Source: Anaerolineales bacterium
GTDB taxonomy: Bacteria > Chloroflexota > Anaerolineae > 4572-78 > J111
Direction of reading: 5' to 3'
NCBI GenBank assembly: GCA_020634855.1
Contig: JACKAU010000020.1
Location: 1 to 64,000, forward strand
Length of the DNA: 64,000 bases
Position 1 is the stretch's first letter, and each line of letters begins with the position of its first letter. Made by a program: the position numbers and the translations under genes. The notes under the pieces are model-generated. The model searched no databases. It saw nothing but the letters and a program-made list of their open reading frames with translations, and was not told the origin of the DNA. Below are positions 1-6,910 of this stretch, piece after piece.

Positions 1-194
1 AGAGCCGATCTATGGCAGAAAATGCTTAGTAGAAGAAACAGCGCGTGATTCATCACTAACAACCGGATATTATAAAACAATCACAGCGAATAGAGCCAAA
101 GGTACCGAATTTCATGTGACTAAAGTACTTACCGGCTTGCCCAAAAGTCAGTGGCCCAAAATCAACCACGGATGACCCGGATATCACGGCTTAA
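1..194. other. window edge, no secure gene
   Basis: No complete gene is visible here. On the plus strand a frame is open from base 2 to a TGA at 173-175 (57 codons, no start inside the window), so it could be the C-terminus of a gene entering from the left. It has no motif I recognise. On the minus strand this is the region downstream of the surface-protein gene that ends at 195. No terminator hairpin is obvious. Confidence 0.3.
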
Positions 195-950
195 TTATGG
201 CCCTAACGCCCCGGCACACCCCACGGTGGTGCCGTTCGCCAAATTTAAGACCAGAACTTGGTACTCTCCGGGAGTCGAGGTATCGACGTCAAGACTGAAT
301 TTTGCATTGACGGTTCCGTCTCCAGGCCCGGTCAATAAAAATGGATTTGTTTCCGTAGCGGAGGGCATGGTTGACAATAGCGTCACCCCGTTCATCCCGC
401 TAAAGCCAACGACCTCGATGGCATATTCGAATGGATTGGGGGTGGTATTCGTAATCGTCACCTCAAGTTCAACAAATAAGCCGGGGGGTGTAGCCGGCAC
501 TTCGACCACCTCACAACTCGAGTTATGATCGGGGACTAACCCAAACATCACTCCATCAACTGTACCTCCCATAGAAACCGTCACTTCCTGACTTGAGCTA
601 TCAACCGGCACGGTTTGAGTCCAGATCGTAAATGGTTCCTGGGGAATACGGACATACAGTTGATAGGTTCCGTTGGGAACCCCGGGGAACACAAACTCAC
701 CATTTGAATTCGTCAAGGTGTTTTGCACAACCCCTGAAGATTCGCGTTTAATAAACAGTTCAATACTCTCTAAACGGGTATCGCCGGCGTCATAGGCCTT
801 GTTGAGATTCGCATCTAAGAAAACAAAGCCCTTAATAGCGCCACTCCACGGACTCCACCACATGACCAAGATCGCCATCACCACCAGCAAAATAAAAAAC
901 AACGCTAATGCGACCACAGTACGACCCATCGCCTTTCCTTTTCTTGGCAT
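195..950 (-). CDS. membrane-anchored SdrD B-like domain protein
   Basis: This encodes a 251-residue protein predicted to be anchored in the membrane and exposed outside. Residues about 9-30 form one strongly hydrophobic segment after a basic N-terminus (PRKGK), which suits a signal anchor. The stretch that follows (GFVFLDANLNKAYDAGD, then NGEFVFPGVPNGTYQLYV) is the signature of the SdrD B / carboxypeptidase-regulatory type beta-sandwich, with an Asp-rich calcium-loop-like segment. The C-terminal half looks like a second beta-rich domain with two cysteines and is not recognised. The ATG at 950 has AAGGA eight bases upstream. The next gene on the same strand ends at 1028, only 77 bases upstream, so the two may be co-transcribed. 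A structural or adhesive role is inferred from the domain only. Confidence 0.7.
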   Translation of the reverse strand: MPRKGKAMGRTVVALALFFILLVVMAILVMWWSPWSGAIKGFVFLDANLNKAYDAGDTRLESIELFIKRESSGVVQNTLTNSNGEFVFPGVPNGTYQLYVRIPQEPFTIWTQTVPVDSSSQEVTVSMGGTVDGVMFGLVPDHNSSCEVVEVPATPPGLFVELEVTITNTTPNPFEYAIEVVGFSGMNGVTLLSTMPSATETNPFLLTGPGDGTVNAKFSLDVDTSTPGEYQVLVLNLANGTTVGCAGALGP

Positions 951-1027
951 AGCTGTAATTCCTTACCTATTCGGTCGCACAGGGCCGGAAACCGCCTCGA
1001 AAGGCCGTCACCGGAACCTGGCCGCCT

Positions 1028-2779
1028 TTACGTTCCCCCGGCATTAATCTTTCGCAACAAAACCAACTGCTCCGGCGTGCCGATAACAATCAGAATATCG
1101 CCGCTGGTCAAATGGGTTTGGGCGCTGGGATTGAATTGATACTTGCCATCGTGCGAGCGGATGGCCACCACCAACAGCCCCACTTCACGGCCAATGGCGG
1201 CCTCTCGCAACGTTTGGCCGTTCAAGGCGGATCGTGCCGTAATTTGCACTTCCTCCAACCCCAGCTTATGCCCCGAAACGTTGAGCACCTCATCGAAAAA
1301 TTGGATGACGGCCGGGCGGACCATCATCGAGGCCATCCGCACCCCGCCGATGGCGTTGGGCGATACCACCTCGTCGGCCCCCACCCGGCGCAGCTTTTCG
1401 GCATTTTGCTCCTCAACCAGCCGCGCCACAATCCGCAAGTTGGGATTGAGCGACCGCCCGGTCAGCACCACAAAAGAGTTTTCTTTGTCATCGCTCAACG
1501 CCACAATCAACCCTTTGGCCCGCTCGATGCCCGCCAGGCGTAAGGTTTCATCCCGGGCGGCGTCGCCCCGCACATACAGCACATCGCCCAGCCGTCTCAG
1601 CCGCTCCAACTCTTCGTGATTTTGATCGACCACCACAAACGAGGCTTGCGACCGGTACAGTTCGGCGGCAATCTGCATGCCCACCCGGCCAATGCCGCAC
1701 AAAATGATATGGTCTTTTAAATCGGCAATCTGTTTGTCCATTCTAGTTCCTTCAAAAATGCGTTGGAAATCGCCTTCCATCATAAAGGCCGCGATGGTGG
1801 AGATGGCGTACCCGCCAATACCCACCGAGGCCAAGGCCAAAAATATCGTAAAAATACGGCCGGTCTGGTTCATCGGGCCAATCTCGCCATAGCCAATCGT
1901 GGTCATGGTGATGACCGTCATATATAAGCCGTCCATCAGCGGCCAGCCCTCCAGGCGATGATAGCCCAGCGTGCCAAAGAGCAACGCCACGGCAAACAAT
2001 AAAATCGCCCGAAAGATGCGGAATTGGGCTGTGAATTCGGTGGACACGCCCGTTCTTAAAAAGATAAGGGTAATGACCAGCAGCACAATCCCGTTGAAAA
2101 TCATCACCTCCGGCGTAAAGAAATCCTCAAACGGAATGAACAAACCCACCACGGCTATGCCGCCCAAAAAGAATGATGCCGTGGCCAGTCCCCACCGGGC
2201 CAAAGACGGGATAGCTGTCGCGCCCAGAATGTTTAACTGCCGCACCTGATCCTGTAAATGGGCCAAGAAACGGGTGGTGGCCAGGCTGCTATAAATCGTC
2301 CAGGCGAGCAGGCCAAACATCACCCCGGTTGCAATAAAATTGTACACAACGACCTCAGGCAGATCGCGCTCCCAAGGGCGCACGGCCAGCCAGCCTAGAA
2401 TGGCGCCCAGACCAAAAGCCAACCACTCCAAATAAGGTTTGAGAATTCGAACATCGGTCACCAAGCGGTCGTAGGTGGTTGCCGACGGCAGTAGCGGCCG
2501 AAATGATTCAAGCGTACCGTGGAGTAGCCGCCGCGATAGGAGATGCATCAGCAGCAGATAGGTGGTCAAAGCCGGCGGCAGCAGGCTGTAATACCACCAC
2601 TCGCCGGATGAAAAGAATTCATCCAGCCGGTCCTGGCGGACCACAATCAGGATCAGGGCCAGATACAAGCCACTCCCTACCAGCAAGCTGCTGATCACCC
2701 AGGGCAACGGGACGGGGCCGATAAGCCGCTCCGGTAAAGCGGGAAACTTGGCCGGGGTGGGTTTAAGTTTGTTTATCAT
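1028..2779 (-). CDS. TrkA-domain potassium channel protein
   Basis: This is a 583-residue putative K+ channel. The selectivity-filter motif TTIGYGE lies at residues 293-299, between two hydrophobic helices (about 258-272 and 308-333). This is the Ion_trans_2 pore layout. A cytoplasmic RCK/TrkA-N domain begins near residue 356, with the nucleotide-binding GxGxxG motif GIGRVG at 362-367, and a TrkA-C domain fills about 490-580. About six further hydrophobic segments precede the pore (near 28-47, 67-82, 118-134, 145-165, 197-216, 226-243), so the N-terminal part is longer than in simple two-helix channels. Known RCK channels are gated by nucleotides or ions; the ligand here cannot be told. The gene is divergent from birA, 71 bases away. 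Confidence 0.85.
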   Translation of the reverse strand: MINKLKPTPAKFPALPERLIGPVPLPWVISSLLVGSGLYLALILIVVRQDRLDEFFSSGEWWYYSLLPPALTTYLLLMHLLSRRLLHGTLESFRPLLPSATTYDRLVTDVRILKPYLEWLAFGLGAILGWLAVRPWERDLPEVVVYNFIATGVMFGLLAWTIYSSLATTRFLAHLQDQVRQLNILGATAIPSLARWGLATASFFLGGIAVVGLFIPFEDFFTPEVMIFNGIVLLVITLIFLRTGVSTEFTAQFRIFRAILLFAVALLFGTLGYHRLEGWPLMDGLYMTVITMTTIGYGEIGPMNQTGRIFTIFLALASVGIGGYAISTIAAFMMEGDFQRIFEGTRMDKQIADLKDHIILCGIGRVGMQIAAELYRSQASFVVVDQNHEELERLRRLGDVLYVRGDAARDETLRLAGIERAKGLIVALSDDKENSFVVLTGRSLNPNLRIVARLVEEQNAEKLRRVGADEVVSPNAIGGVRMASMMVRPAVIQFFDEVLNVSGHKLGLEEVQITARSALNGQTLREAAIGREVGLLVVAIRSHDGKYQFNPSAQTHLTSGDILIVIGTPEQLVLLRKINAGGT

Positions 2780-2850
2780 CTTATCCCATCAAAATTTGCC
2801 AATTGGTAATCTACAAAAGTACTATACCCTAAATTCAGGAGTCGGTGCAA

Positions 2851-3681
2851 ATGATTAAGCTTTCGGGCGATGCTATTCGTCATCATCTCAACACCCATAC
2901 CTTCGGCCAGTCGGTTATTTATATGGAACAGACCGGCTCAACCAATACCGAACTCAAACAACTGGCGCGATCAGGCGCGCCGGAAGGGCTGCTGTATGTA
3001 GCCGATGAACAGTTGGTTGGCCGGGGCCGCCTCAAGCGCAGTTGGAACGCGCCGGCCGGTTCCAGCCTGTTATTTTCCCTGCTGTTCAGACCGGGCGCTT
3101 TCCTGCAACCGATCCAAACGCAGCGCTTGACGATGATCTGCGCCCTGGCTCTGGCCGAGTCGATTGAACAACTGACCGGCTTGACCATCAAACTCAAATG
3201 GCCTAACGATCTCATGGCCGCCGGTGGCAAAAAATTATGCGGCATTCTAACCGAATTTGAGCTTGAGGGCGACCGGCTCAGTTGGGTCGTGGTGGGCCTG
3301 GGGCTAAACGTCAATGTGGATTTTAGCCAACGCACCGAGCCGCAAGCCGACAGCGGCCTGTCGCTGGCCCAAACCGCCACCAGCCTATCGATGCTGCTGG
3401 AGCGCGATACGGGCGCGCTCCGGACGCCCCTCTTACAACGCTGCCTGGAGCATGTCGAGCGTCGCTACGAACAGCTCAAACAAGGCCAATCGCCGCAGCA
3501 GGAATGGCAAGCTCGCCTGATGGGCTTGGGGCAGCCGGTCGTGGTCACCAACGTCTCCTCAGAAGAACGGTGGGAGGGCGTTATGGTCGGCGTCGACGCC
3601 AACGGGGCGCTCCGCGTTGAACAAGCCAACGGATCGATTGAGACGGTTTTGGCCGGTGATGTAACGTTGAAAAGAGTGTAA
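2851..3681 (+). CDS. birA: biotin--[acetyl-CoA-carboxylase] ligase
   Basis: This 276-residue enzyme activates biotin with ATP and transfers it to the lysine of the biotin carboxyl carrier protein. The biotin/ATP-binding motif GRGRLKRSW is at residues 57-65 and the conserved KWPND motif follows near residue 114. A short C-terminal BPL_C domain ends the protein. No N-terminal helix-turn-helix is present, so this is a class I ligase that should not act as a repressor. The start was set at ATG 2851 because AGGAG at 2837-2841 lies nine bases ahead of it. A GTG at 2845 would be only three bases from the same site. No biotin biosynthesis genes are nearby. Confidence 0.9.
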   Translation: MIKLSGDAIRHHLNTHTFGQSVIYMEQTGSTNTELKQLARSGAPEGLLYVADEQLVGRGRLKRSWNAPAGSSLLFSLLFRPGAFLQPIQTQRLTMICALALAESIEQLTGLTIKLKWPNDLMAAGGKKLCGILTEFELEGDRLSWVVVGLGLNVNVDFSQRTEPQADSGLSLAQTATSLSMLLERDTGALRTPLLQRCLEHVERRYEQLKQGQSPQQEWQARLMGLGQPVVVTNVSSEERWEGVMVGVDANGALRVEQANGSIETVLAGDVTLKRV

Positions 3682-3741
3682 ATTTGACTATTGCTCTTCT
3701 GCTTTATTGCGTGTATCATGACAGTAACTAACCTATCTACT

Positions 3742-3759
3742 GAGAGGAGATAATCTATT
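3742..3759 (+). promoter_or_regulatory. strong RBS followed by ATT start codon of hflX
   Basis: GAGAGGAGA (3742-3750) is an excellent Shine-Dalgarno site. Six bases later the hflX frame contains ATT (3757-3759), giving the N-terminus MSKQNQLIST. The first conventional start is TTG at 3775, 24 bases from the site, which is too far. An in-frame TAA at 3751 excludes any earlier start. ATT is a known but rare initiation codon. Confidence 0.55.
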
Positions 3760-5088
3760 TCCAAACAAAATCAATTGATTTCTACTCATTCGCCCGTTGA
3801 GCATGCGTTTATCGTTGGCGTCGAGTTAAAACGCTCGGCCAAAGAAAACGGGACATTTGATATTGAAGACTCGCTCGAAGAGTTGGGGGCGCTGGCCGAT
3901 ACAGCCGGATTGGACGTTGAGGGCGGTACTTACCAGCGTCTTGATAACATCAACCCCGGCACTTTAATCGGTACCGGTAAAATTGAAGAGCTAATCGCTT
4001 TTCGTGATGAATTGGGGATTGACGTCTTTCTGTTTGATGATGAACTTAGCCCTCGCCAGCAGCGCGAACTTGAAAAGCGATTGCAGATTAAGGTGCTCGA
4101 TCGAACGGCGCTCATCTTAGATATTTTTGCTCGCCATGCCCGCACCCGCGAGGGGCAGTTGCAGGTTGAGCTGGCCCAATATGAATATCGACTGCCGCGT
4201 TTGACCCGCATGTGGACCCACCTGGCTCGACAGGCGGGGGGCCGGGCCGGCGGCGTCACCGGTGGGGTTGGCGTGCGGGGACCAGGTGAAACCCAGCTTG
4301 AGGTTGACCGCCGGGAAATTAACCACCGGATTGCCCATCTTAAAGGGGAGCTGGAAAAGGTTCGCGCTCACCGGGCGCGGCACCGGTTGCAGCGAAAACG
4401 GTCAGGTATTCCGGTCGTAGCGATTGTGGGCTATACCAACGCCGGCAAAAGTACGCTGCTCAACAAACTGGCCCAAGCCGATGTTCTGGCGGCGGATCAA
4501 CTGTTCGCCACGCTCGATCCCACTACGCGGCAGGTCATGTTGCCCAGTAAAGATTGTGTATTGTTTAGCGACACCGTCGGTTTTATTCAAAAGCTGCCCA
4601 CCAATCTGGTGGCGGCCTTTCGGGCCACCTTAGAGGAGATTGTCGAAGCCGATTTGATTTTACATGTGGTCGATATCACCCACCCCAACGCCGAAGAACA
4701 AGCCGCGGTCGTTGATCAAACTTTGGCCGATTTGGGCGCCGATAAAGTACCCCAATTGGTCGCTTTAAATAAGGTTGACCGGCTGGCAGACCCGGAGCAG
4801 GTGACGGAACAGTTGGCCGAATATCCCAACAGCGTTGCCGTTAGCGCCGTAACCGGTTACGGACTGGCTGACTTGCTCAATAGAATTGAAGGGGTGTTAG
4901 AAAGTCGGCGCCAAACGGTGACATTGCTCATCCCTTACAGTCGCGGTGATTTGGTGTCGATGCTGTATGATCAGGCTATTGTTGAGTCAGAAGCCCACGA
5001 GCCGGAAGGGACTCGAATAACGGCCCATATCCCCAAACATCTACTCGCCCAGGTTGAACCGTTTTTATTCGAAACGGTTCGCTCGTAA
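3757..5088 (+). CDS. hflX: GTPase HflX
   Basis: This is a 443-residue GTPase of the HflX family, which binds the ribosome and is known to split stalled ribosomes under stress. The N-terminal HflX domain covers about residues 1-215 and includes the glycine-rich run ending GVRGPGETQLE. The G domain starts with the P-loop GYTNAGKST at about 225. G3 is DTVGF and G4 is NKVD. The length is normal for the family. The start is discussed with the ribosome binding site at 3742: ATT at 3757 is preferred and TTG at 3775 is the alternative. A small membrane-protein gene follows 28 bases downstream, and both probably end at the terminator at 5328. Confidence 0.92.
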   Translation: MSKQNQLISTHSPVEHAFIVGVELKRSAKENGTFDIEDSLEELGALADTAGLDVEGGTYQRLDNINPGTLIGTGKIEELIAFRDELGIDVFLFDDELSPRQQRELEKRLQIKVLDRTALILDIFARHARTREGQLQVELAQYEYRLPRLTRMWTHLARQAGGRAGGVTGGVGVRGPGETQLEVDRREINHRIAHLKGELEKVRAHRARHRLQRKRSGIPVVAIVGYTNAGKSTLLNKLAQADVLAADQLFATLDPTTRQVMLPSKDCVLFSDTVGFIQKLPTNLVAAFRATLEEIVEADLILHVVDITHPNAEEQAAVVDQTLADLGADKVPQLVALNKVDRLADPEQVTEQLAEYPNSVAVSAVTGYGLADLLNRIEGVLESRRQTVTLLIPYSRGDLVSMLYDQAIVESEAHEPEGTRITAHIPKHLLAQVEPFLFETVRS

Positions 5089-5116
5089 CTTTAACAACGC
5101 CTAAGGAGATGCTGGC

Positions 5117-5296
5117 ATGCTTGACAAACTGGCGCTTATTAAAGGCTTACCGGTCATCATCGGTCTAATCCTGGTGATTATTAGTTTTATTGCGCAATTT
5201 GTACCTTTTTTGTCATTTTTGGTCGTCGGGCAGTGGCTGCTGCACTTGGGCGTTATTATCGGTTTGGGAGGGATTCTCTTTTCCGATACATTGTAG
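5117..5296 (+). CDS. small two-helix membrane protein (59 aa)
   Basis: This short gene encodes 59 residues beginning MLDKLALIKGLPVIIGLILV. AAGGAGA (5103-5109) lies seven bases before the ATG, which is strong support for translation. Two hydrophobic segments (about residues 11-36 and 40-54) with little between them suggest a small helical-hairpin membrane protein. No family is recognised. It sits 28 bases after hflX and directly before a strong terminator, so it is probably the last gene of the hflX transcript. The function is unknown. Confidence 0.7.
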   Translation: MLDKLALIKGLPVIIGLILVIISFIAQFVPFLSFLVVGQWLLHLGVIIGLGGILFSDTL

Positions 5297-5327
5297 ATGG
5301 GCGCTTTTTGGGAACTTCCTTAGCAAC

Positions 5328-5363
5328 AAAAAAACCCCACCGCTTCAAGCGGTGGGGTTTTTT
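5328..5363. terminator. bidirectional rho-independent terminator
   Basis: A GC-rich stem (CCCCACCGC pairing with GCGGTGGGG around a TTCAA loop) is flanked by an A-run on the left and a T-run on the right. It therefore works in both directions. It lies between the end of the hflX transcript (5296) and the end of the convergent surface-protein gene (5389). Confidence 0.9.
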
Positions 5364-5388
5364 ATTATGCGGAAATAGGCGAACGAAT

Positions 5389-6375
5389 TTACGCGTTTAA
5401 CTTCCCTCGGCGGATGGCCACGAAACCACCGATGACCATAAGCATAATCAACCCTCCGGCGGCCAGAATAATCGGCAGCCCGGCTGTGGCGGCGGCTCGA
5501 CCGGAAACCGGCAGAACTGACTCGGCGGTGGAGGGCGCCGCCCCTTCGGCTTGGGGCAGCCCGGCGGCGGCTCTGGCATCGGCAATAGCTTGAGCGCGAG
5601 CCGGATCATTGACGTCTAATTCGCCGGCATCAGTTGCGGCGCGTTCATCGCCGGGAACTTCGTTGATATAAAGGTCAACGCCGCCGGCGTAAGTGATCTC
5701 ATAAATGGCTCCGTGTTCAGCCTGGAAGCTGTAGGTTCTGGCTCTCGGCTCACCCGACCCCCAGGCCGTGCCGCGATATTCGCAAGGAATGAGCAGGGTA
5801 TCCTCCGTGGTACAGAGCGTGGCGTCTTGCGGTTTAGCCATAATCCAATAATCTTGAGCGCTGCAAAATCCATCAGGGCTGGTGTAGTCAAATTCCAAAT
5901 CAACCCCACTACAATTCTGAATTCGAGCTAACGCGCCGGAATAAGGCGTATACAGCGGGCTGGGCTGCACTTCAGGGTGCGGCAGGGGCGCGCCTAAATC
6001 ATTTTGGACCGTAAATATCGGCCCCAGAAACTCGTCATAATTGCTGTCGCTCCGGACTGTGCGGACCACAATTTGATAACTGCCGTCCGGTACGGTGCGG
6101 GTATCAAGCCGGGCCAGGGTGCCGTTAATCACCGGGGCATAGACCGTTGCGCCCCAAAGCGAGTTATCGCCGGTCCTTAGAAATATTTCATACTTAACAA
6201 AGTCCGGGAAATCAACAACTCCGGTAACCTCTACAATACCTGATACGGTTTCACCCTCTGAAGGTGTGGTAACAATCACTGTTTCAGGCCCCTGGGCCAA
6301 AGCAGCGCCCCCACCGGCCATTAACCATAACAGTGTGGTTAAGATCACTAAATACCGGACAGAGTATGGTCTCAT
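5389..6375 (-). CDS. secreted Ig-like protein with LPxTG-like C-terminus
   Basis: This is a 328-residue exported protein. The start was set at ATG 6375, which has GGGGGA about six bases upstream and places a clean signal peptide at the N-terminus (basic RPYSVR, hydrophobic core, cleavage near AALAQ). Residues about 30-110 look like an Ig-like beta-sandwich (SGIVEVTGVVD...DGSYQIVVRTVR). The C-terminus carries LPVSG about 41 residues from the end, then a hydrophobic helix and the basic tail RRGKLNA. This is the layout of a sortase sorting signal, with Ser in place of the usual Thr. No sortase gene is in the window, so covalent anchoring is inference. A plain membrane anchor is the alternative. 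Confidence 0.7.
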   Translation of the reverse strand: MRPYSVRYLVILTTLLWLMAGGGAALAQGPETVIVTTPSEGETVSGIVEVTGVVDFPDFVKYEIFLRTGDNSLWGATVYAPVINGTLARLDTRTVPDGSYQIVVRTVRSDSNYDEFLGPIFTVQNDLGAPLPHPEVQPSPLYTPYSGALARIQNCSGVDLEFDYTSPDGFCSAQDYWIMAKPQDATLCTTEDTLLIPCEYRGTAWGSGEPRARTYSFQAEHGAIYEITYAGGVDLYINEVPGDERAATDAGELDVNDPARAQAIADARAAAGLPQAEGAAPSTAESVLPVSGRAAATAGLPIILAAGGLIMLMVIGGFVAIRRGKLNA

Positions 6376-6662
6376 CAGCGTCCCCCATTTCCTAAGATAA
6401 CAAAATTTTTCATAAGATGACATAAATACTTCACATAAAATTATAACACACTATGTAAATAATGAGAAGTCGGCCGGATCAATTTGGAATAAATAAAGTA
6501 ACCATTCAGGTGGCCGGCGTATTTGCGTAAATCGAGAATACTGAAGGAACAACCCGGTGCGATTATCGCGCTTAAGTGCCGGCCACTTGGTTGACTGAAT
6601 AAACACGCTAACCCTTTAACAGAGAGAGTTTTTGACACATTTTCATAATTTGCGTAGTCTTG

Positions 6663-6671
6663 TGGTATACT
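6663..6671 (+). promoter_or_regulatory. extended -10 promoter for the sensor kinase
   Basis: TGGTATACT matches the extended -10 consensus TGnTATAAT with one mismatch. A TTGACA at 6632-6637 is too far away (28 bases) to be its -35 element. Transcription would begin near 6678, leaving a leader of about 230 bases. Confidence 0.4.
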
Positions 6672-6828
6672 GGCCTAATCTATTTCATCGTGATTGGTTA
6701 TCTATTTTCCACGACTCCTATACCCTACCAATATCGGAATCAAAAATAACAAATAATATGCCTCGCTCACACAGAAGAGTTCCTGGCTAATCAGTCAGAG
6801 AGAGAGCACGATTTTAACACACCCTTAG

Positions 6829-6868
6829 GCGCTATTCCGCGTTATTCCGCGTTATTCCGCGTTATTCC
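6829..6868 (+). repeat. four tandem 10-bp repeats (GCGTTATTCC)
   Basis: The decamer GCGTTATTCC occurs three times in a row at 6839-6868, preceded by one variant copy GCGCTATTCC at 6829-6838. The array ends 42 bases before the kinase start codon, in the presumed 5' untranslated region. One turn of the helix per unit suggests a protein-binding array or a slippage-prone tract. The role is unknown. Confidence 0.85.
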
Positions 6869-6910
6869 AATGAACGGCGCCTTAGTAGCCAGTGAGGCTG
6901 GGTTTTCACA

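Larger units (their letters stand above)
6376..6910. other. intergenic leader of the Cache/GAF kinase
   Basis: This is a 535-bp gap between divergent genes. It contains an extended -10 promoter (6663-6671) and a decamer tandem repeat (6829-6868), listed separately. No small gene with a ribosome binding site was found. A minus-strand open frame at 6441-6638 has no support. Confidence 0.5.

Noticed and set aside
6632..6637. TTGACA as -35 for TATACT at 6666
   Set aside because: The spacing is 28 bases, far from 17; the extended -10 alone is the better explanation.
6441..6638. 65-codon minus-strand frame
   Set aside because: No ribosome binding site; sequence not protein-like.
6829..6868. Decamer tandem repeat considered as a CRISPR remnant
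   Set aside because: Units are only 10 bp with no spacers, and no cas genes are present.
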